From Adiantum capillus-veneris (taxonomy: Eukaryota > Streptophyta > Polypodiopsida > Polypodiales > Pteridaceae): a DNA stretch of 64,000 bases. Where the stretch lies: the NCBI GenBank assembly GCA_014529385.2, contig CM043965.1, positions 65,009,190-65,073,189 of the forward strand, given 5' to 3'. Below the pieces are notes generated by a model. The model saw only the letters and a program-made list of their open reading frames with translations, had not been told where the DNA came from and searched no databases. Position 1 is the stretch's first letter. Each line of letters begins with the position of its first letter. A program made the translations under genes and the position numbers. This document shows, piece after piece, positions 23,040 to 35,630 of this stretch.

Positions 23040-25496
23040 TGTCACAAACTGATGACGTGGCAGAACGGTACAGAAATCCGCATTTCGCACTGACATGTTG
23101 ATGCGGCAAGCCGTATGGAATCCTGGAAAACGCGTTGACTGATGCTGACATGGCAACGTACGGATTTCCGCGCTTTTCGCTGGCAGCTTTTGGGCAGTAG
23201 CTTTTAAGTTTGAATCTTTTTTATGTATTGCTTTTGAGAGGCCATGGGCCTTTAAATATATACTCAGAGGACCTCATGTTCTCAAATTGGCAGACACGCA
23301 GGTGAGCAGACAAAACCCTCGAACTCTGTAACTTTGCTCAAGCATTAATACAAAAACAAATACCGAAAGGGGCGCCAAACTTTGGAGCCAATACCTATGG
23401 GCATGGAACTACGTCGGGCCGTGTCTACTCCAAGTGAATTGTGATTAAGTTTGTGAAGTGTTTTTAAGTGATTTCTCATGTGTCGTGCCAGATTCCCGAC
23501 TTGGGGTGTCCAAGCTAGTTACAGTGGTATTAGAGCTTCACACATGTACTTTTCTAAGAGCGCACCGGTCCTACCAAAGAGCAGACAGAGCAAGATGACG
23601 CTAAGGGATTTCATAGAAAATTATATTAAAGAATCTTCGTGACCCGACCTCGGACCTTATCAGTGCTCCCACCCTTACTTCATCGCACATCAAGCGCTCT
23701 CCCGTCTTCACCGCTCTGTCTTACAAGGCATAAGCCATAAGGACCTCAAGATCACTTGCAAGAGAAAAAGGGGTTCGTTTTGCCCTAAAAAGCTAAAAAA
23801 AAAACATGCTTTTTGACGCTTTTCTGCATTGCAAAGACTTTAAAAGTCTCTTCGACGGTTGAGAAATGCGACAGAAGGCAAAGTTGATCCTCTCATCAAG
23901 CTCTACGCATTGACCCAAACGCATATATCCAACTTTGGAAATTAGGATTTTTGCAAAAAAATTCAGCGTGTGGAATTAATGTTTTTGAAAGATCTTGTTA
24001 TTTGTGTACAGATAATAGATAATAGAAGTGAGTTCCTCGCTCCTATAAGCAGTGGGGAGCATGGAGCTGGACATATAGATAATAGATAATAGAAGTGAGT
24101 TCCTCGCTCCTGTAAGCAGTGGGGAGCATGGAGCTGGACATACAAATAATAGATAATAGAAGTGAGTTCCTCGCTCCTGTAAGCAGTGGGGAGCATGGAG
24201 CTGGACATCCACTCTTTTTCAACAAGGTGAGCTATCTCCTTGAAATTTTTGTCTATTTTGCATGTGAATCGAAGATGAGATGGTTGCGGAATTTGCATAT
24301 GAAAGCAATTGGGAGCAATGAATGAAACCAATCATGATTCAAGATAAGAATAGTGAATTTTGTTTGAATGATGATGAATGATTCTAGTACATCAAGATTC
24401 CCATATGAATGAGATGACTGGATACTGTGGTGAGCGCATTAAGAGTTCTCGAGGGATGAGATGGCTACAAGGTGCATCAAGACTTCTGGACGAATGAGAT
24501 GACTAGACTAGATTATTGAAAACCTCTATTCAATATGAGCTAAGTGTGTGATTTGTGGACTGCATATTCAATGAATGAAGAACTTCGAAACTAGAATTCC
24601 CAAAGATGACTCTGATTTATGTGTGCTCTAACATGTGACTGTGTTTGAATGCACATTTGAAAGACAATGATTGCAGCATTTCGGCTTTAAGATTCTATGG
24701 ACATGATCGCAATAAGAATTAGTTAATCTGACATAAGTGAGGTTTGGTGTGGATCTAGATGCGATTGCTAAACACGTTGCCAAGAATCATGGTCCTAGAT
24801 CTCGATGGATTTCTATGTGATTTGGTGTTTAGTGACTGTTGTCTTTGTGCAAGTGCTGGATTTATGTTGTCTAGTGCGTCGGTACTTAGAGTCCGTGTCT
24901 AATCAACCGGTTTATGGCTTAGTTCTGATTTTGCAGGCATAATCAAGGGCAATTACAATTCTTTTAAGAGGGGGGTATGTCACAAACTGATGATGTGGAA
25001 GGTGGCAATCTCGAACAAAATGATGATGTGGCAAAACCCTACACATTTTGTGCTGACATGCTGACGTGGCAGGCTGTACGGAGCTGTACGGAATCCTGAA
25101 AAATGCGTTGACTAGTGTTACGTGGCAGCGAACGGATTTCCGCGTTTTTCACTGGTAGCTTTTGGGCCAATAGCTTTTGAGTTTGAAGCTTTTTGATGTA
25201 TAGCTTTTGAGAGGCCATGGGCCTTTTAATATGTACTGAGAGAGCCTCCTGTTCTCAGATTGGCTGACAAGCAACTGAGCAGAGAAAAAACTTGGACTTT
25301 GTAACTTTGCTCAAGCATTAATATAAAAATAAATACCGGAAGCGGCGCCAGACTTTGGGGCCAATACCTCTAGGCACGGAACTATGTCGGGCCGTGTCGA
25401 CTGAAGTGAATTGTGATTAAGTTTGTAAAGTGTGCTTAAGGGATTCTCCCGTGTTACGTGCCAGATTTTTGACTTAGGGTGTCCAAGCCAAGTACA
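23040..25496 (+). mobile_element. N0: complete non-autonomous LTR retrotransposon
   Basis: The 5' LTR is 23040-23523 and the 3' LTR 24978-25496; both start TGTCACAAACTGATGA and end TACA. Flanking CAGAT occurs at 23035-23039 and 25497-25501, a perfect 5-bp target duplication. The PBS (TGGTATTAGAGC, 23525-23536) and PPT (AAGAGGGGGGTA, ending 24977) are in place. The 1.45-kb interior encodes nothing recognisable. It belongs with N1, N2 and the solo LTR: all share the R-region block ATACCGAAAGGGGCGCC and the motif TGACGTGGCA or a near variant. The two LTRs are clearly diverged, so the insertion is old. Confidence 0.92.
24009..24212 (+). repeat. 67-bp tandem repeat, three copies, inside N0
   Basis: Units contain AATAGAAGTGAGTTCCTCGC at 24021, 24088 and 24155 and end GGAGCATGGAGCTGGACAT. 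They are nearly identical. Confidence 0.95.
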
Positions 25497-25899
25497 CAGA
25501 TAGTGCTTGAACATTTCTTTATCTTGCTATTCGTTCTCTTGGCCTTCTATAGGTTTGTTAATTGAGATTTTACTCAATTTACATTTGAAACTCTGTCAAA
25601 CTTTTGTCAAAATTATTCTTGCCATTTAGTGGCATTATGGCTTCTTCTTCTTCAGATAGTGCTTTGCTTAACATTAAAAAGTTTGATGGAAACAACTTTT
25701 TTATTGAAAGAAGCAAATCTTGAATGTCTTGGTTCAAAAAAAGCAAGTTAATCCCATAAACTTCCAAGGTGTCAAACTCGAGAACATGGATGTGGAAGAA
25801 TGGGAAGATCTAGATGAGCTAGCTAAGTCTTATCATTTAGTTATCATTGTCTAAGACTGTGTACTACAATGTGGAAGATGTTGAAGGAGGTGTTTATGC

Positions 25900-26481
25900 T
25901 TATGGCAGCGTTTGTGTAATCTTTATGATTAGACCAGAGTTTCGTGGAACACGGAACGGGAATGGCGATGGGAACCACGCGGATCGGGGGAACAGTAGAG
26001 GGGTCCGGAACGAGAACGACATGGAACGAGAGGCATTAAAAACATAAAAATAATGCATTTTTTACCTCTATGTGATTAAATACAAGTAGTATTAGAGTCC
26101 TTTGACTCTAATATTCACAGAAATCTCATTTGAAGACTATTCAATCTTGACTATGGCAAACGTGCGTTGTGTAGACTTGAGAGCTTGAGAAGGGAGAGAG
26201 AGGGAAGGGGGGGGGGGGGGGGGGGGGGGAGCTTGTACTATGTAGTCTCCTTGTAGACTTGAGAGCTTGAAAGGGGCTAGAGCTTGAGAGTCGAGACTCG
26301 AGAGGTTAGAGCTTGAGCCTTGGCCCTTGAAAGCTTGTGTGCATTGTGAAGGTAAGGGGTGGGGGGAGGGACATTTTATAAAGAGGAGGCTTACAGGCTA
26401 AAATTTGAAATGTGGCCGTCCCGATATCACATGCTTGTCTAGAACGGCTAGCTTGCCACATGCCCGGAACCCCGTTCCGAC

Positions 26482-26521
<40 letters not shown>

Positions 26522-26545
26522 GTAGGCGCTCCCCAGTAGCTCTGG
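25900..26545. mobile_element. Unclassified insert in copia D gag with G23 and C36 runs
   Basis: Copia gag is collinear on both sides of this block. It has a GGAAC/GGGAA-rich left part (25940-26035) and CGGAACCCCGTTCCG near its right end, hinting at related inverted ends, but clean terminal repeats or a target duplication were not found. Poly-G occupies 26207-26229 and poly-C 26484-26519. Confidence 0.45.
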
Positions 26546-27749
26546 ATCAGACTAGTGTTGCATCACAAGTCTATTGGCTAAAGAAGCTTGTTGATTGTCG
26601 CATGAAAGAAGGGAGCTCAATGCGATTTTTAGTCAGTTGATTGCATAGAAGGTTCCTTTCAATGATACCTTACAAGCTATGTTTCTATTGACCACTTTGA
26701 CAGAAAGTTGAGATACTTTCTGTACGGCAATTAGTAAGTCTTACAATGAATGAACTCACCATGGAAAAGGTTGCTAATTCTTTGACTGAAGAGATGAACA
26801 GGAAGAACAATGACAGTGGGAAAGGTTCTATTGGTCTTAATGTTCGTGGTAGATCACAGTCAAGAAAAGAATCTGTAGAAAGAGGAAAATAGCAAATCTC
26901 GTTCTCGTCATGACATGAAGTGTTACCATTGCAATAAGCCTGGTCATATAAAAAAGGATAGTTTTATATGGAAGAGAGAGCAAAGGAAAACTAAAGGTAA
27001 GCAAGTTCAAGCCAAAGGTCAACTGAAAGCTTTGGTGGGAAGATTGAAGAAGCAAACGCAATGGAATCACATGGAGATGTGTTGTTCTTATCATCTCGTG
27101 ACTATGATGTTTTAGTTGCAAGTTTCACTACTACCTTTCAAAATTGGATCATTGATTCTGGTGCATCATTTCATCTTACTCCATGTAGAGAATGATTTTT
27201 TACTTATGATGCTTCAAGGAAAGGTGTAGTCCGTCTTGGAAACAATTATGTGTGTGACATAGTGGGCATTGTGATGATATGCAGTTGCGGTTTGTTAATG
27301 GTTGTAACTTCACTTTGAAGAATGTGAGACACATTCCAAAGTTGGCAAAAAGTTTGATTAGCATTGGGAAACTTGATGATGAGGGTTATCAAACCTCTTC
27401 TGAGATGTTTCCCGAAAGTCATCAAAGGGTTTCAAACATGAAACTCTTTACACTCTATATGTTGCGAGTGTTCAGAACAATGTTATATGTATAGCTGAGC
27501 AACCAAATACCTCATTGTGACATTGCCGGCTAGTTATATGAGTGAAAAGGGAATGAAAGCATTGTATCCTTTGGGTATTTACCGGGTCTTGATTATTCCT
27601 TTAAGATGTGTGAACAAACACAAAGTCCTCACAAAGCAAGTGGCTATAGAAGAAGTGAGCGCTTAGAGTTTATACATAGTGACATTTATGGTCCTATGCC
27701 TAGTTGTCTCATTAGGGGGTGCTTCTTATTTTGCAAAATTCATAGAAGG

Positions 27750-28040
27750 TTTACCTAATGGCTTCAAAACAAAAATATTCACTACATAAGTAGTGCAAGG
27801 ACACTAAGAAATGCTTATGTAGTGCAATGACACTAAGAAAATGCTAAAGGGCAAAATAAGAAAAGGAAAACACATGTATATGATGTGTACTCGACCATCT
27901 CTTTTATATAGAGATGAAATGTCTTTTGACTTTTCAATTCCCATGACTTTTCATTTACATGGGGCTTTTTATTTTCTATATATACTCACCCTTCAGTTAC
28001 GCATTTGAAATGTTTTGAGAGAATTTTTATGTTTTTGAGA
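27750..28040. other. Non-copia interruption in copia D integrase
   Basis: Integrase similarity stops after GGASYFAKFI-like codons and resumes with NWVYPLKHKDQVLDAF near 28047. The AT-rich interval holds a 29-bp tandem repeat (TAGTGCAAGGACACTAAGAAATGC-like, 27791 and 27820). Its edges could not be set exactly. Confidence 0.4.
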
Positions 28041-28617
28041 CTGGGGAGACCTAATTGGGTTTATCCTCTTAAACACAAGGATCAAGTGCTTGATGCATTC
28101 AAAAAGTTTTCTCATTTGTTGAGAATCTAAGTGGAAAAAAGGTGAAGTGCTTACGCATTGACAATGGTGGGGAGTATGCTTCAAAGTCTTTTCAAGACCT
28201 TTGTGATTAAAAGGGATCAAACATGAGTTGACTACTCCTTACAATCCTCCACAAAATGGTCTTGTAGAGAGGACGAACACAACAATACTAGAAAAAGTCA
28301 CATCCATGTTGTCTAATGTCGCTCTACCAGAAGGGTTTTGGGCAGCAAATGCTACAATAGTTCATCTCATCAATAGGTCACCTAATCATGTGCTAAACGA
28401 GCAGGTTTCAGAGATGCTTTGGTCTAAAAAGGTTAATTCTTATTAACATCGCCGAGTTTTTGGTTGTGAAGCATTTTGCCATGCTCCTAAGAATAAGCGT
28501 GACAAGCTTGACTCCACGTCAAGGAAATGTATTTTCTTGGGTTATGGGGAGTCTAATGAAATGGGATATCGTCTTTCGAATCCTGAAGCCAAAAAGATTG
28601 TTTGAAGTAATGTTGTG

Positions 28618-28682
28618 TGTCATAAGACAAGCACCACGTGCCACTAGAAAAGAACAGACTTTTAGCACTTCAATAACAACTG

Positions 28683-28723
<41 letters not shown>

Positions 28724-29209
28724 GGAATTCCACCCCAGAGAGTATTGGCCCCAAATCTTGGCGCCCCTTTCGGTATTTCTTTATATTGCATCAACACAGT
28801 GCAAACCGGTACTCCAAACTCTGCACCTTCTCCAGGAAACATGCCAAAGAATGAGCCCTAGCCTCATATTTAAAGGCCCTTGGCCATTAAAAGCATTTAC
28901 AGTGAAAAGCTTCAACCTCAAAAGCATCTGATCCAAGAGCATAAGCTTAAAAGCTGCCAACGTAAATCACAAAAATCTGTACAACTGCCACATCATCAAT
29001 GTCAGCATGAAACGCGGAAATCCGTACAGTTTGCCACGTCAACAGTCCAACTTGAAATCCGGGTTTTCCGTACAGCCTGTAAGCGTGAATTCTGCGAATC
29101 CGTGCAGCTGCCAGGTCATCTCCTTCTACTGCTTCTGCTTCTTAGGGCCTAGGCTCCTCGGTCGGTAGCTCCGTTCTTCAATGACTTGACACGTCAGCAA
29201 TTTGTGACA
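28618..29209 (-). mobile_element. N1 3' LTR
   Basis: Read on the minus strand it starts TGTCACAAATTGCTGACGTG and ends TTATGACA, and holds the family block ACCGAAAGGGGCGCCAAG and the motif TGACGTGGCA (at 29032-29041). A (GA)n run occupies 28687-28719. It interrupts copia D; the candidate left target copy is TTGTG (28613-28617), the right one lies outside the window. Gypsy-1 is inserted directly beside its inner end, in the PPT. Confidence 0.88.
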
Positions 29210-29214
29210 TCCCC

Positions 29215-29597
29215 TGAAACAAACAACGAGAGTGGATCTCCCGGCTACACGGACCGCCTACAGACGCGTCGGACGAACCACCCGACCATAGCCACCATCC
29301 GGTAGCTCCCCCGTGCTGGGGCCTGCGTCCGAGGACGTAGGCGTGCACCTGTAAGACCAAGCATCCCGTACCACCCGGCCTCACCTCCTCGAGGTGACTT
29401 CGCACACTCCCAGCCTCGCGGGCTAACCACTGGCACTCTGCCAGTGGAGGTCGATAACTGCAAATGAGGCCTTGGCCTCCCTTTTATAATAATGGTCGGC
29501 CATACTGGCCGTGTTCCCACTACGTCAGCCCGGACACTGGACGCCCATCCCGAAGGCGTCTGAGCTAGATCCCCTCTCCTATGAGCGAGACATAACA
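29215..29597 (-). repeat. Gypsy-1 3' LTR
   Basis: Starts TGTTATGTCTCGC on the minus strand and ends TTTGTTTCA. It carries a TATAAAAG box at 29481-29488 (minus). By eye it differs from the 5' LTR at roughly 8 percent of positions, largely transitions. Confidence 0.95.
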
Positions 29598-29630
29598 TAC
29601 TTCCCCCCTTAAGAAGCATTGATGTCGTCA

Positions 29631-30970
29631 TCAATGAAGTGGGGATACTTTAGCTTTCAGGGCTCTTACTGGTTCCCAAGTGGCAAACCTTTCAGATTGA
29701 CACTTCCATTTAATTAAGTACTTGTCATAAGCCTTTTGGCACGAATGACGGGTAAGATGATCTAAAACTGCCTCTGGTTCTTGAGGAATATACTCGGTTT
29801 GCATATCTTGCCATACATTTTCCTCGATAGGCACAACAACGTCGGCTTCGCCTAATTTTACTTTAAGGCGGCTGACATGAAACACTGGATGTACACTAAC
29901 ATCCGTAGGAAGAGCCGGTTTATAGGCAACTTGGCCAATTTTCTTTGTGATCAAGAATGGACCACGATATTTGGTTGAAAGCTTATAATGCTTTCCCGTT
30001 CGCATAGTCTTGGAATCCTTGGGTATCTTCAGATAGACCCATTGTCCCACATCTAGAGTCCTTGGAGATCTCTTTTGATTAGCATAAGTAGTGACTCGAT
30101 CACAAGCCGCTCTTATACTATCCTTAGCCAAATCGAGCATTTCTTGCATGTCATACAAGAAATCACGAGCTTGGCGTTCCTTGACTTTCTCTAAGCCAAT
30201 AGCAAACGGGGATTTAGGCTCAAATCCATACATCAGCGTGAACGGGCTAAATCCAGTAGCAGAATGCTAGCTACTATTATAGGCAAACTCTAACTGTGGA
30301 AGATACCTTTCCCAATCAGACTGCCTGTGAGAGATATAGGCTCTCAATATGTCCTCTAACGTCTGATTCATCCTCTCAGTTTGTCCGTCGGACTCAGGAT
30401 GGTCAGAAGACGACATACTCAATTTCATCTGAAGATGGGCAAACACATCTCGCCAAAATCGGTCAGTGAACTTAGTATCTCGATCAGTGACGATATCCTC
30501 TGGCAGACCATACAGCTTATAAAGCTGATAGACAAGTAAAACCGCCAACTCATGGCTTTTCACTGTCGACTTCGTTGGTATAAACTTCGCCAATTGTACG
30601 AGTCTATCAACCACAACCCGAATGGCGTCATTGCCTCAACTAGTATTTGGCAAACCAACGATAAAGTCCATGGAAATACTCTACCACTTGGCATCTGGGA
30701 GTTCCAATGGATGTAGCAAGCAAGCTTTCTTAAGGCGCTCTGCCTTATTGACCTGACACTGAGCGCATCTCGTCACATAGCTCTCTATGTAAGAGCGCAT
30801 TCTTGGCCAATAGATATATTGCTTGACCAAAGCCAAAGTTCTTTGAATGCCTAGGTGAACAATGCTAGGAACATCGTGGCATTCGCACAAAATCCTTTGC
30901 CGAACCTCATCGATTTCCGGCACGCAGACTTTTCCATTTGTGAACAATAGTCCACCTTTAATGGAATATT
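29631..30970 (-). pseudogene. Gypsy-1 integrase and chromodomain
   Basis: On the minus strand the zinc-binding region comes first (HLGIQRTLALVKQYIYWPRM, then CAQCQ), then core DDE remnants: VDRLVQLAKFIP, EDIVTDRDTKFTDRFW and ESDGQTERMNQTLEDIL. The C-terminal part has VYLKIPKDSKTM and LSTKYRGPFLITKKIG, then a chromodomain (YDKYLIKWKCQSERFATWEP), which in chromoviruses guides insertion toward marked chromatin. In-frame stops occur near 30269 and just below 30681. Upstream the frame meets element A at 30976. Confidence 0.9.
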
Positions 30971-30975
30971 CTTGT

Positions 30976-32000
30976 TGTCACGTGACACATCCAACCCTAT
31001 GTGTCCGTGGACAAGATACAGCACGACAAGGGTTCAGTCAGTCTAGATTTAGAAGTGATCGGTCACTTTTGTGAGTCTATTGTAGACCGTGCATACCCAG
31101 TCACTTAGTGTAGATGCATATCCTTTGGTTGCACACAACATGATCATAAGCATTCCCATCAGAATCCTTCAAGGGAATTTTCCAGTGCATTTAGCCTATT
31201 TTACCTATTTTTGACATTTTTCACTTATTATTTTTAAGTGACTTTTGTTGGAAAGTAGGTAGGGCAAATTGAGTAAATTTGTATATAAGCAAACCTAGAC
31301 TAGCACTGATTGGCAGAAGAGGCAGCTGGAGCACCGCTCAACAGGCACCTTCTCAACAGGAACCCGCAGCAAGGCCTAGCATTTTTGCTACACAGCAGAG
31401 AGGCTAGCGTTTTGCATCAAGACCCCAAATCAGCCAGCGTTTTTGCATTTGCAGATTCCCGGCGATAATAGAACCACAGATCAGCCTAGCGTTTTGCATT
31501 TGCAGGATATCCGACGCCAGCAGATCAGTTTTCAGCCCTAGCGTTTTTGGTTTGTAGATCAGCCCCGGCGTTTTGCAGATTTACCGCGATAGAACATCAA
31601 GGAACATCAGCATTTTCAGTTTTCAGTAGTTAGCACCCGCAGTTCCAAGTCCTGAGCCTCGCAAATCTCACCTTCCCGCAGCAGTTCCTCACCGCACGGT
31701 CAGTTTCCACAAGGTTTACAGTTTCAGCCCAGAAAATGCAGATTTTAGCATCTGCATTTTCAACGCGTCGTCGTCACATCGTCGCCATCGACATCGTCAT
31801 CGACATAGAGTCAGAATTCAACAGATACAAGATTTGCAGATTTCAGCCCTTAGCGTTTTTAGATTTCAGCCCATCTCGTCGTCTTCGACATCGTCGGCAA
31901 GTACAAGCATTGTAGAGATTTGTGCAATCATAAGTAGGCCGCTCTCGCCATAGAGAGTAGGGCCTTCGGAGGAGGGTTTTACAACGTCTCTGGTGTCGTA
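30976..32000 (+). repeat. Element A 5' LTR, first part
   Basis: 1025 bp of LTR before copia B; the remaining 192 bp follow at 49387-49578. It is rich in repeated TAGCGTTTTTGCATTTGCAG-like words at 31380-31560. It differs from the 3' LTR by about 6 percent by eye, mostly transitions. Confidence 0.92.
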
Positions 32001-32453
32001 TGTTGGGTTAAAGGCCCAAATGACCCCTTTTGTGTATATTTTTAAAGATTACTAACATTTATATACCTAGATGAATCCAGGATATACCCAGATTCACCCT
32101 TGAAGGAAAGTGCAAGGTATAGACTCATGGTAGTCACCCACGAGACAATATAACCATCAGCTCCATCATGCATAGTATTGACTAAATACCACGACATCCC
32201 CACTAACATTTGGCCAAGTTCACATTGAACTTGGCCACTAACTTAAAAATGTTCTTATACTTTAATAAAGGAAATGAGAGCCCAATCCACACTCTCAACT
32301 AATTCCCCTTGCAAGAAATCGTGTAGCCTCTCTCTCTCTTCTACTTCGAATTCTCACGCCCCATCTCAACATAACAACACCTCCTCTCCAAGGCTCAAGT
32401 CCTGCACATCTCCTCGTGCTCTATCACTTGCACACATTGCTACGCACTCATCA
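32001..32453 (+). repeat. Copia B 5' LTR (453 bp)
   Basis: The PBS TGGTATCAGAGC follows at 32456-32467. It contains about 215 bp (about 32026-32242) absent from the 238-bp 3' LTR; the rest aligns at about 95 percent by eye. Confidence 0.92.
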
Positions 32454-33207
32454 ACTGGTATCAGAGCAAATTTAGGGTTTGCTTCCAAACCTGCAAACGC
32501 TGATTTTCAGCCAAGGAGGTCAACTTCCATGCAAGGTTTTGCAATTTTATCGCCAAAGGACTCGTCCCCAGACACTATAGGGCTCCCGGCTAGTCAAATT
32601 GACCTAAAACAGGCTGAAATTAGGTCAAAATCAACAAATTACAAGTTATGACAGGAAATTACAGGTTTTGCAAATCATGTATTAAGGTGAGGGAACACCT
32701 TTACTAGGTCCCCGCTACCCGAAAACAAAGAAATTGTTGAAAAAGAAGTCTCAAAACAGGTGTTTTCAGTAATTTCAGATTTACGCAAGTTTTTGCAAGT
32801 GTATTTTTGATGCATCTATATTGAGGAAAGTGCAAATTGATGCAATTTATGCACATTTGACAAGTTTTGGCTATGTATGAACATTTGTGGCTCAATTTTT
32901 GCAATTTGATGCTACAAATTGGAGCTTTTGCTCATACATGCTTCTAAAGGCTGTGCATCAGACTTATATATGTCTTGTGAGGCTAAAAACAACTAAAATT
33001 GTTGTTTTTTAGCACAAATTCACTTGCTGAAATTTCCTGCGCATAAATTTCAGAAATTGTTTTTTGTGCCTAAATTGACCCATTTTGCCCCAAATTGCTC
33101 ATGTGACCATTTGGAGCTGTAGTGCACACATCTGTGAGATTATACTCCGGTTTTGGTGCATTTTGCCCAAAAATTCAGCGTATTAGCTCTCTCTTATTCA
33201 TGCATCT

Positions 33208-34569
33208 ATGGCCTCATCTTCTTCGGATGTGAAGAATCTCTTTGAGATTAGGAGGTTTGATGGAACAGGTTTCGACCTTTGAAAAGACACGATCCAAGGA
33301 ATCCTATTTCTTAAGGATTGTGAAGGGACCCTTGTACAGGTAAAGCCACAGAATATGTCGGATAAAGCATGGGTTAGCCTACACAGGAAGGCAGTTACAT
33401 ACATCAAAATGGCCATGACCGATGCGACAGTCATTGATTTGAAAGGTCTCACAAATGCTTTTTATGTGTGAGAGAAGTTAAAGGCGATGTATGAGAATAC
33501 AACGCCTGTCAACCAAGTGCATTTGATGCGAAAACTTGTTGACATGCAGCTAGATGAGTCCAAGAGTGCTGCAGAGCACTTGTCGTTGTTTACAGGTACT
33601 TCATCGCAGTTACAAGATTCAGGTTTACCTCCTTTTGATGATAAGCTGAAAGCTATCTTCTTGCTTATGACCTTACCTGATTCATGGGAAACATTGGTGG
33701 TTTCATTGTCGAATAACCCCAATTTGACCTTTGATGGTGTTAGGGGTTCTATCTTGAATGAGAAAATCAGGAGGAAAGCAGGTGGAGAGGGAGGAAGCTC
33801 TGCCAACATGGTTAGAGGCAGGACAGAGAAGAAGAATGTCTATGCACAAAGGAGTAAGAGTAAGAGTAAGGAAAGGGGAAATGCCAGCACAGGCAAGGGT
33901 GATGTGACTTGCTATCAGTGTGGCAGAAAAGGTCACAAGAAACCCGATTGCAGGTACTACAAAGCCGAGTTTGAATGGAAAAAGAATGGCGGAGACAAAA
34001 AGAAAGAGAAGAAGGAAGTCAAGACAGATGCACAGGACAGCTCAAGGGACAAAGAGAAGGCCAATGTGGCTTCTAGTGTTGTGATTGAAGAGCTGTCAGA
34101 TGTCGAGGACATCTTGTGTGCCACTTTGTCAGATGATGATGCTTATGACCTTGATGCCTCTCTTAATGTTCATTCACAGGACATGCAGAACACCAAGATT
34201 GATCTTATTGATGCTTTGTTGACTGTCAATGATGCATTATCCTAGACTTGGATAGTTGATTCCGGTGCTTCATTTCATGTGACTCCTATCAAGGAGTGTT
34301 TCTCTACTTTTGATGCAAGTAAGCACGGCCATATATACCTTGGAAACAATCATGCATGTTCCATTGAGAGTATCGGCACTGTGCATCTCTCCATAGATGG
34401 CACAAATGAGCTTGTCTTGCATGATGTTAGATATGTGTGAGGAATCAAGAAGAGTCTGCTTTCTATTGGTCAGATGGATATGCATGGTTACAGCATCTTG
34501 TTTGAGAGAGGATCATGGAAAATGACTAAAGGCTCAAGGCTGATTGTAAAGGGCACAAAGAAAGGGACG
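33208..34569 (+). pseudogene. Copia B gag and protease, four in-frame stops
   Basis: A single frame opens at ATG 33208 (MASSSSDVKNLFEIRRFDG). Gag continues through LKAIFLLMTLPDSWETL to a CCHC knuckle at about 33912 (CYQCGRKGHKKPDC) and an acidic linker. Protease has WIVDSGASFHVTP after the stop at 34243. Stops lie at 33280, 33469, 34243 and 34438. The first two stand where copia relatives carry tryptophan (TGG to TGA); the others also fit single C-to-T changes. That pattern suits decay of methylated cytosines. The frame is cut at 34575 by element E. Confidence 0.92.
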
Positions 34570-35265
34570 CTTTATGTTGCTAATTGGACTATGTTCTTAT
34601 TTTTTAATGATTAATCTCTTTTTAGGATATTTTATTATGTGCACTAAGAACTGTTAAAAGATTGTAGCTACAAGAACTGCCATCAAGAATGAACAAACTC
34701 TGATGTGTCATTTGATGGGTGACGGTAAACATCGCGAAGGAGTTTCCGTAAGTTCGGTGGAAAGAACCGGGTTACGAGTGCCCCTGATGCGTCACATGAT
34801 GGGTGACGGGTGCATAGTAAGGGGGCATCCCGTAGGCTAAGGAGGAAATCCGAACTAAGTAAGAAAATACGCGTAAAAAGGCAAGCACAAGAATAGAGAT
34901 GGGGTCAATGAAGCTTTTTACGAAAAGCAGGAACATTCGCGGGAGGGCAGATGCTTTCCCGTGAGGAGTATGTGTCTGCATTGCATCTGTGCCGTGTCCT
35001 GCACCCGGGGACGCCTGGAATGTGTTCGTGTAGCATTGTTTTCACTAACTGAGTAAGTTTTTAAAGTTTGAACAGGTTCACACTTTATTTTATAAAGTGG
35101 CCGGTCACTTTTAAGTGACCAACCCTTTTATTAATAAAATAAAGCAAGCAAGGCTCTTAAAAAAAAGCCAACGCTAAAAGCTAAAATTGCGATCTCTCTC
35201 TCTCCTCTCTCTAGGAGCGCAAGGCTCTGCTTTTTGGGCCTCTATTCCCGCCGGGTGCCAGACCC

Positions 35266-35273
35266 TATAAAAG
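35266..35273 (+). promoter_or_regulatory. TATA box of element E LTR
   Basis: TATAAAAG inside the U3 region; the same box is at 40417-40424 in the 3' LTR. Confidence 0.6.
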
Positions 35274-35477
35274 GGTAAGCTAGCGTTCCAGTTTTCAGCA
35301 CACCGGAAGCAGCAAAGAGTGCTAGCGTTGGGATTCTGGAGTACGTGTTGGCGACGGAACTTGCAAGTGTTCGCGTGACGACTGAGTACGGAGGTCGATT
35401 CTCCGAGCGAGGAGCGACAGGTATAAGGTGTTGATACGCATTGAGAATTGTTGCTCTGTGTGGTTTGTTTTGCAGGA

Positions 35478-35630
35478 ATCTCCCGTCTTACGGGAAGGCC
35501 CTTCACGGGAAGTACGGCTTCACGCCCAAGTCCCTTACGGGAAAGTACGGCTTCGCACCTAAGTCCCTTACGGGAAGGAACGGCCTTGTGCCCAAGCCCT
35601 TTACGGGAAAGCACGACCTTCGGGTCTAAG
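35478..35630 (+). repeat. Fourfold repeat of about 36 bp in element E LTR
   Basis: Units share CCCTTACGGGAA(A)G(T)ACGGC and CCCAAGTCCC. The matching block in the 3' LTR is 40629-40780. The CCCGTCTTACGGG start can form a small hairpin. It lies between TATA box and poly(A) signal, so probably within transcribed R/U5 sequence. Confidence 0.9.

Larger units (their letters stand above)
25637..28617 (+). pseudogene. Copia D: decayed gag-protease-integrase, split by later insertions
   Basis: A gag start (MASSSSDSALLNIKKFDGNN) opens at 25637, with VEEWEDLDELAKS near 25790. After an unrelated insert (about 25900-26545) gag resumes with VYWLKKLVDCRMKEGSS. The zinc knuckle at about 26920 reads CYHCNKPGHIKKDS, with the last cysteine changed to serine. 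Protease WIIDSGASFHLTP lies near 27145. Integrase appears at about 27660 (EFIHSDI) and, after a second interruption (about 27750-28040), continues with CLRIDNGGEYASKSF and PQNGLVERTN. Stops and shifts are frequent. The element breaks at 28617 where N1 inserted; RT and RNase H must lie beyond the window. No 5' LTR or PBS was found. Confidence 0.85.

Noticed and set aside
24119-24325. Small ORF and antisense ORFs at the N0 repeats
   Set aside because: They only translate the 67-bp tandem repeat.
29245-29634. Minus-strand ORF in the gypsy-1 LTR
   Set aside because: GC-rich LTR sequence without conserved frame; the matching 5' LTR does not keep it.
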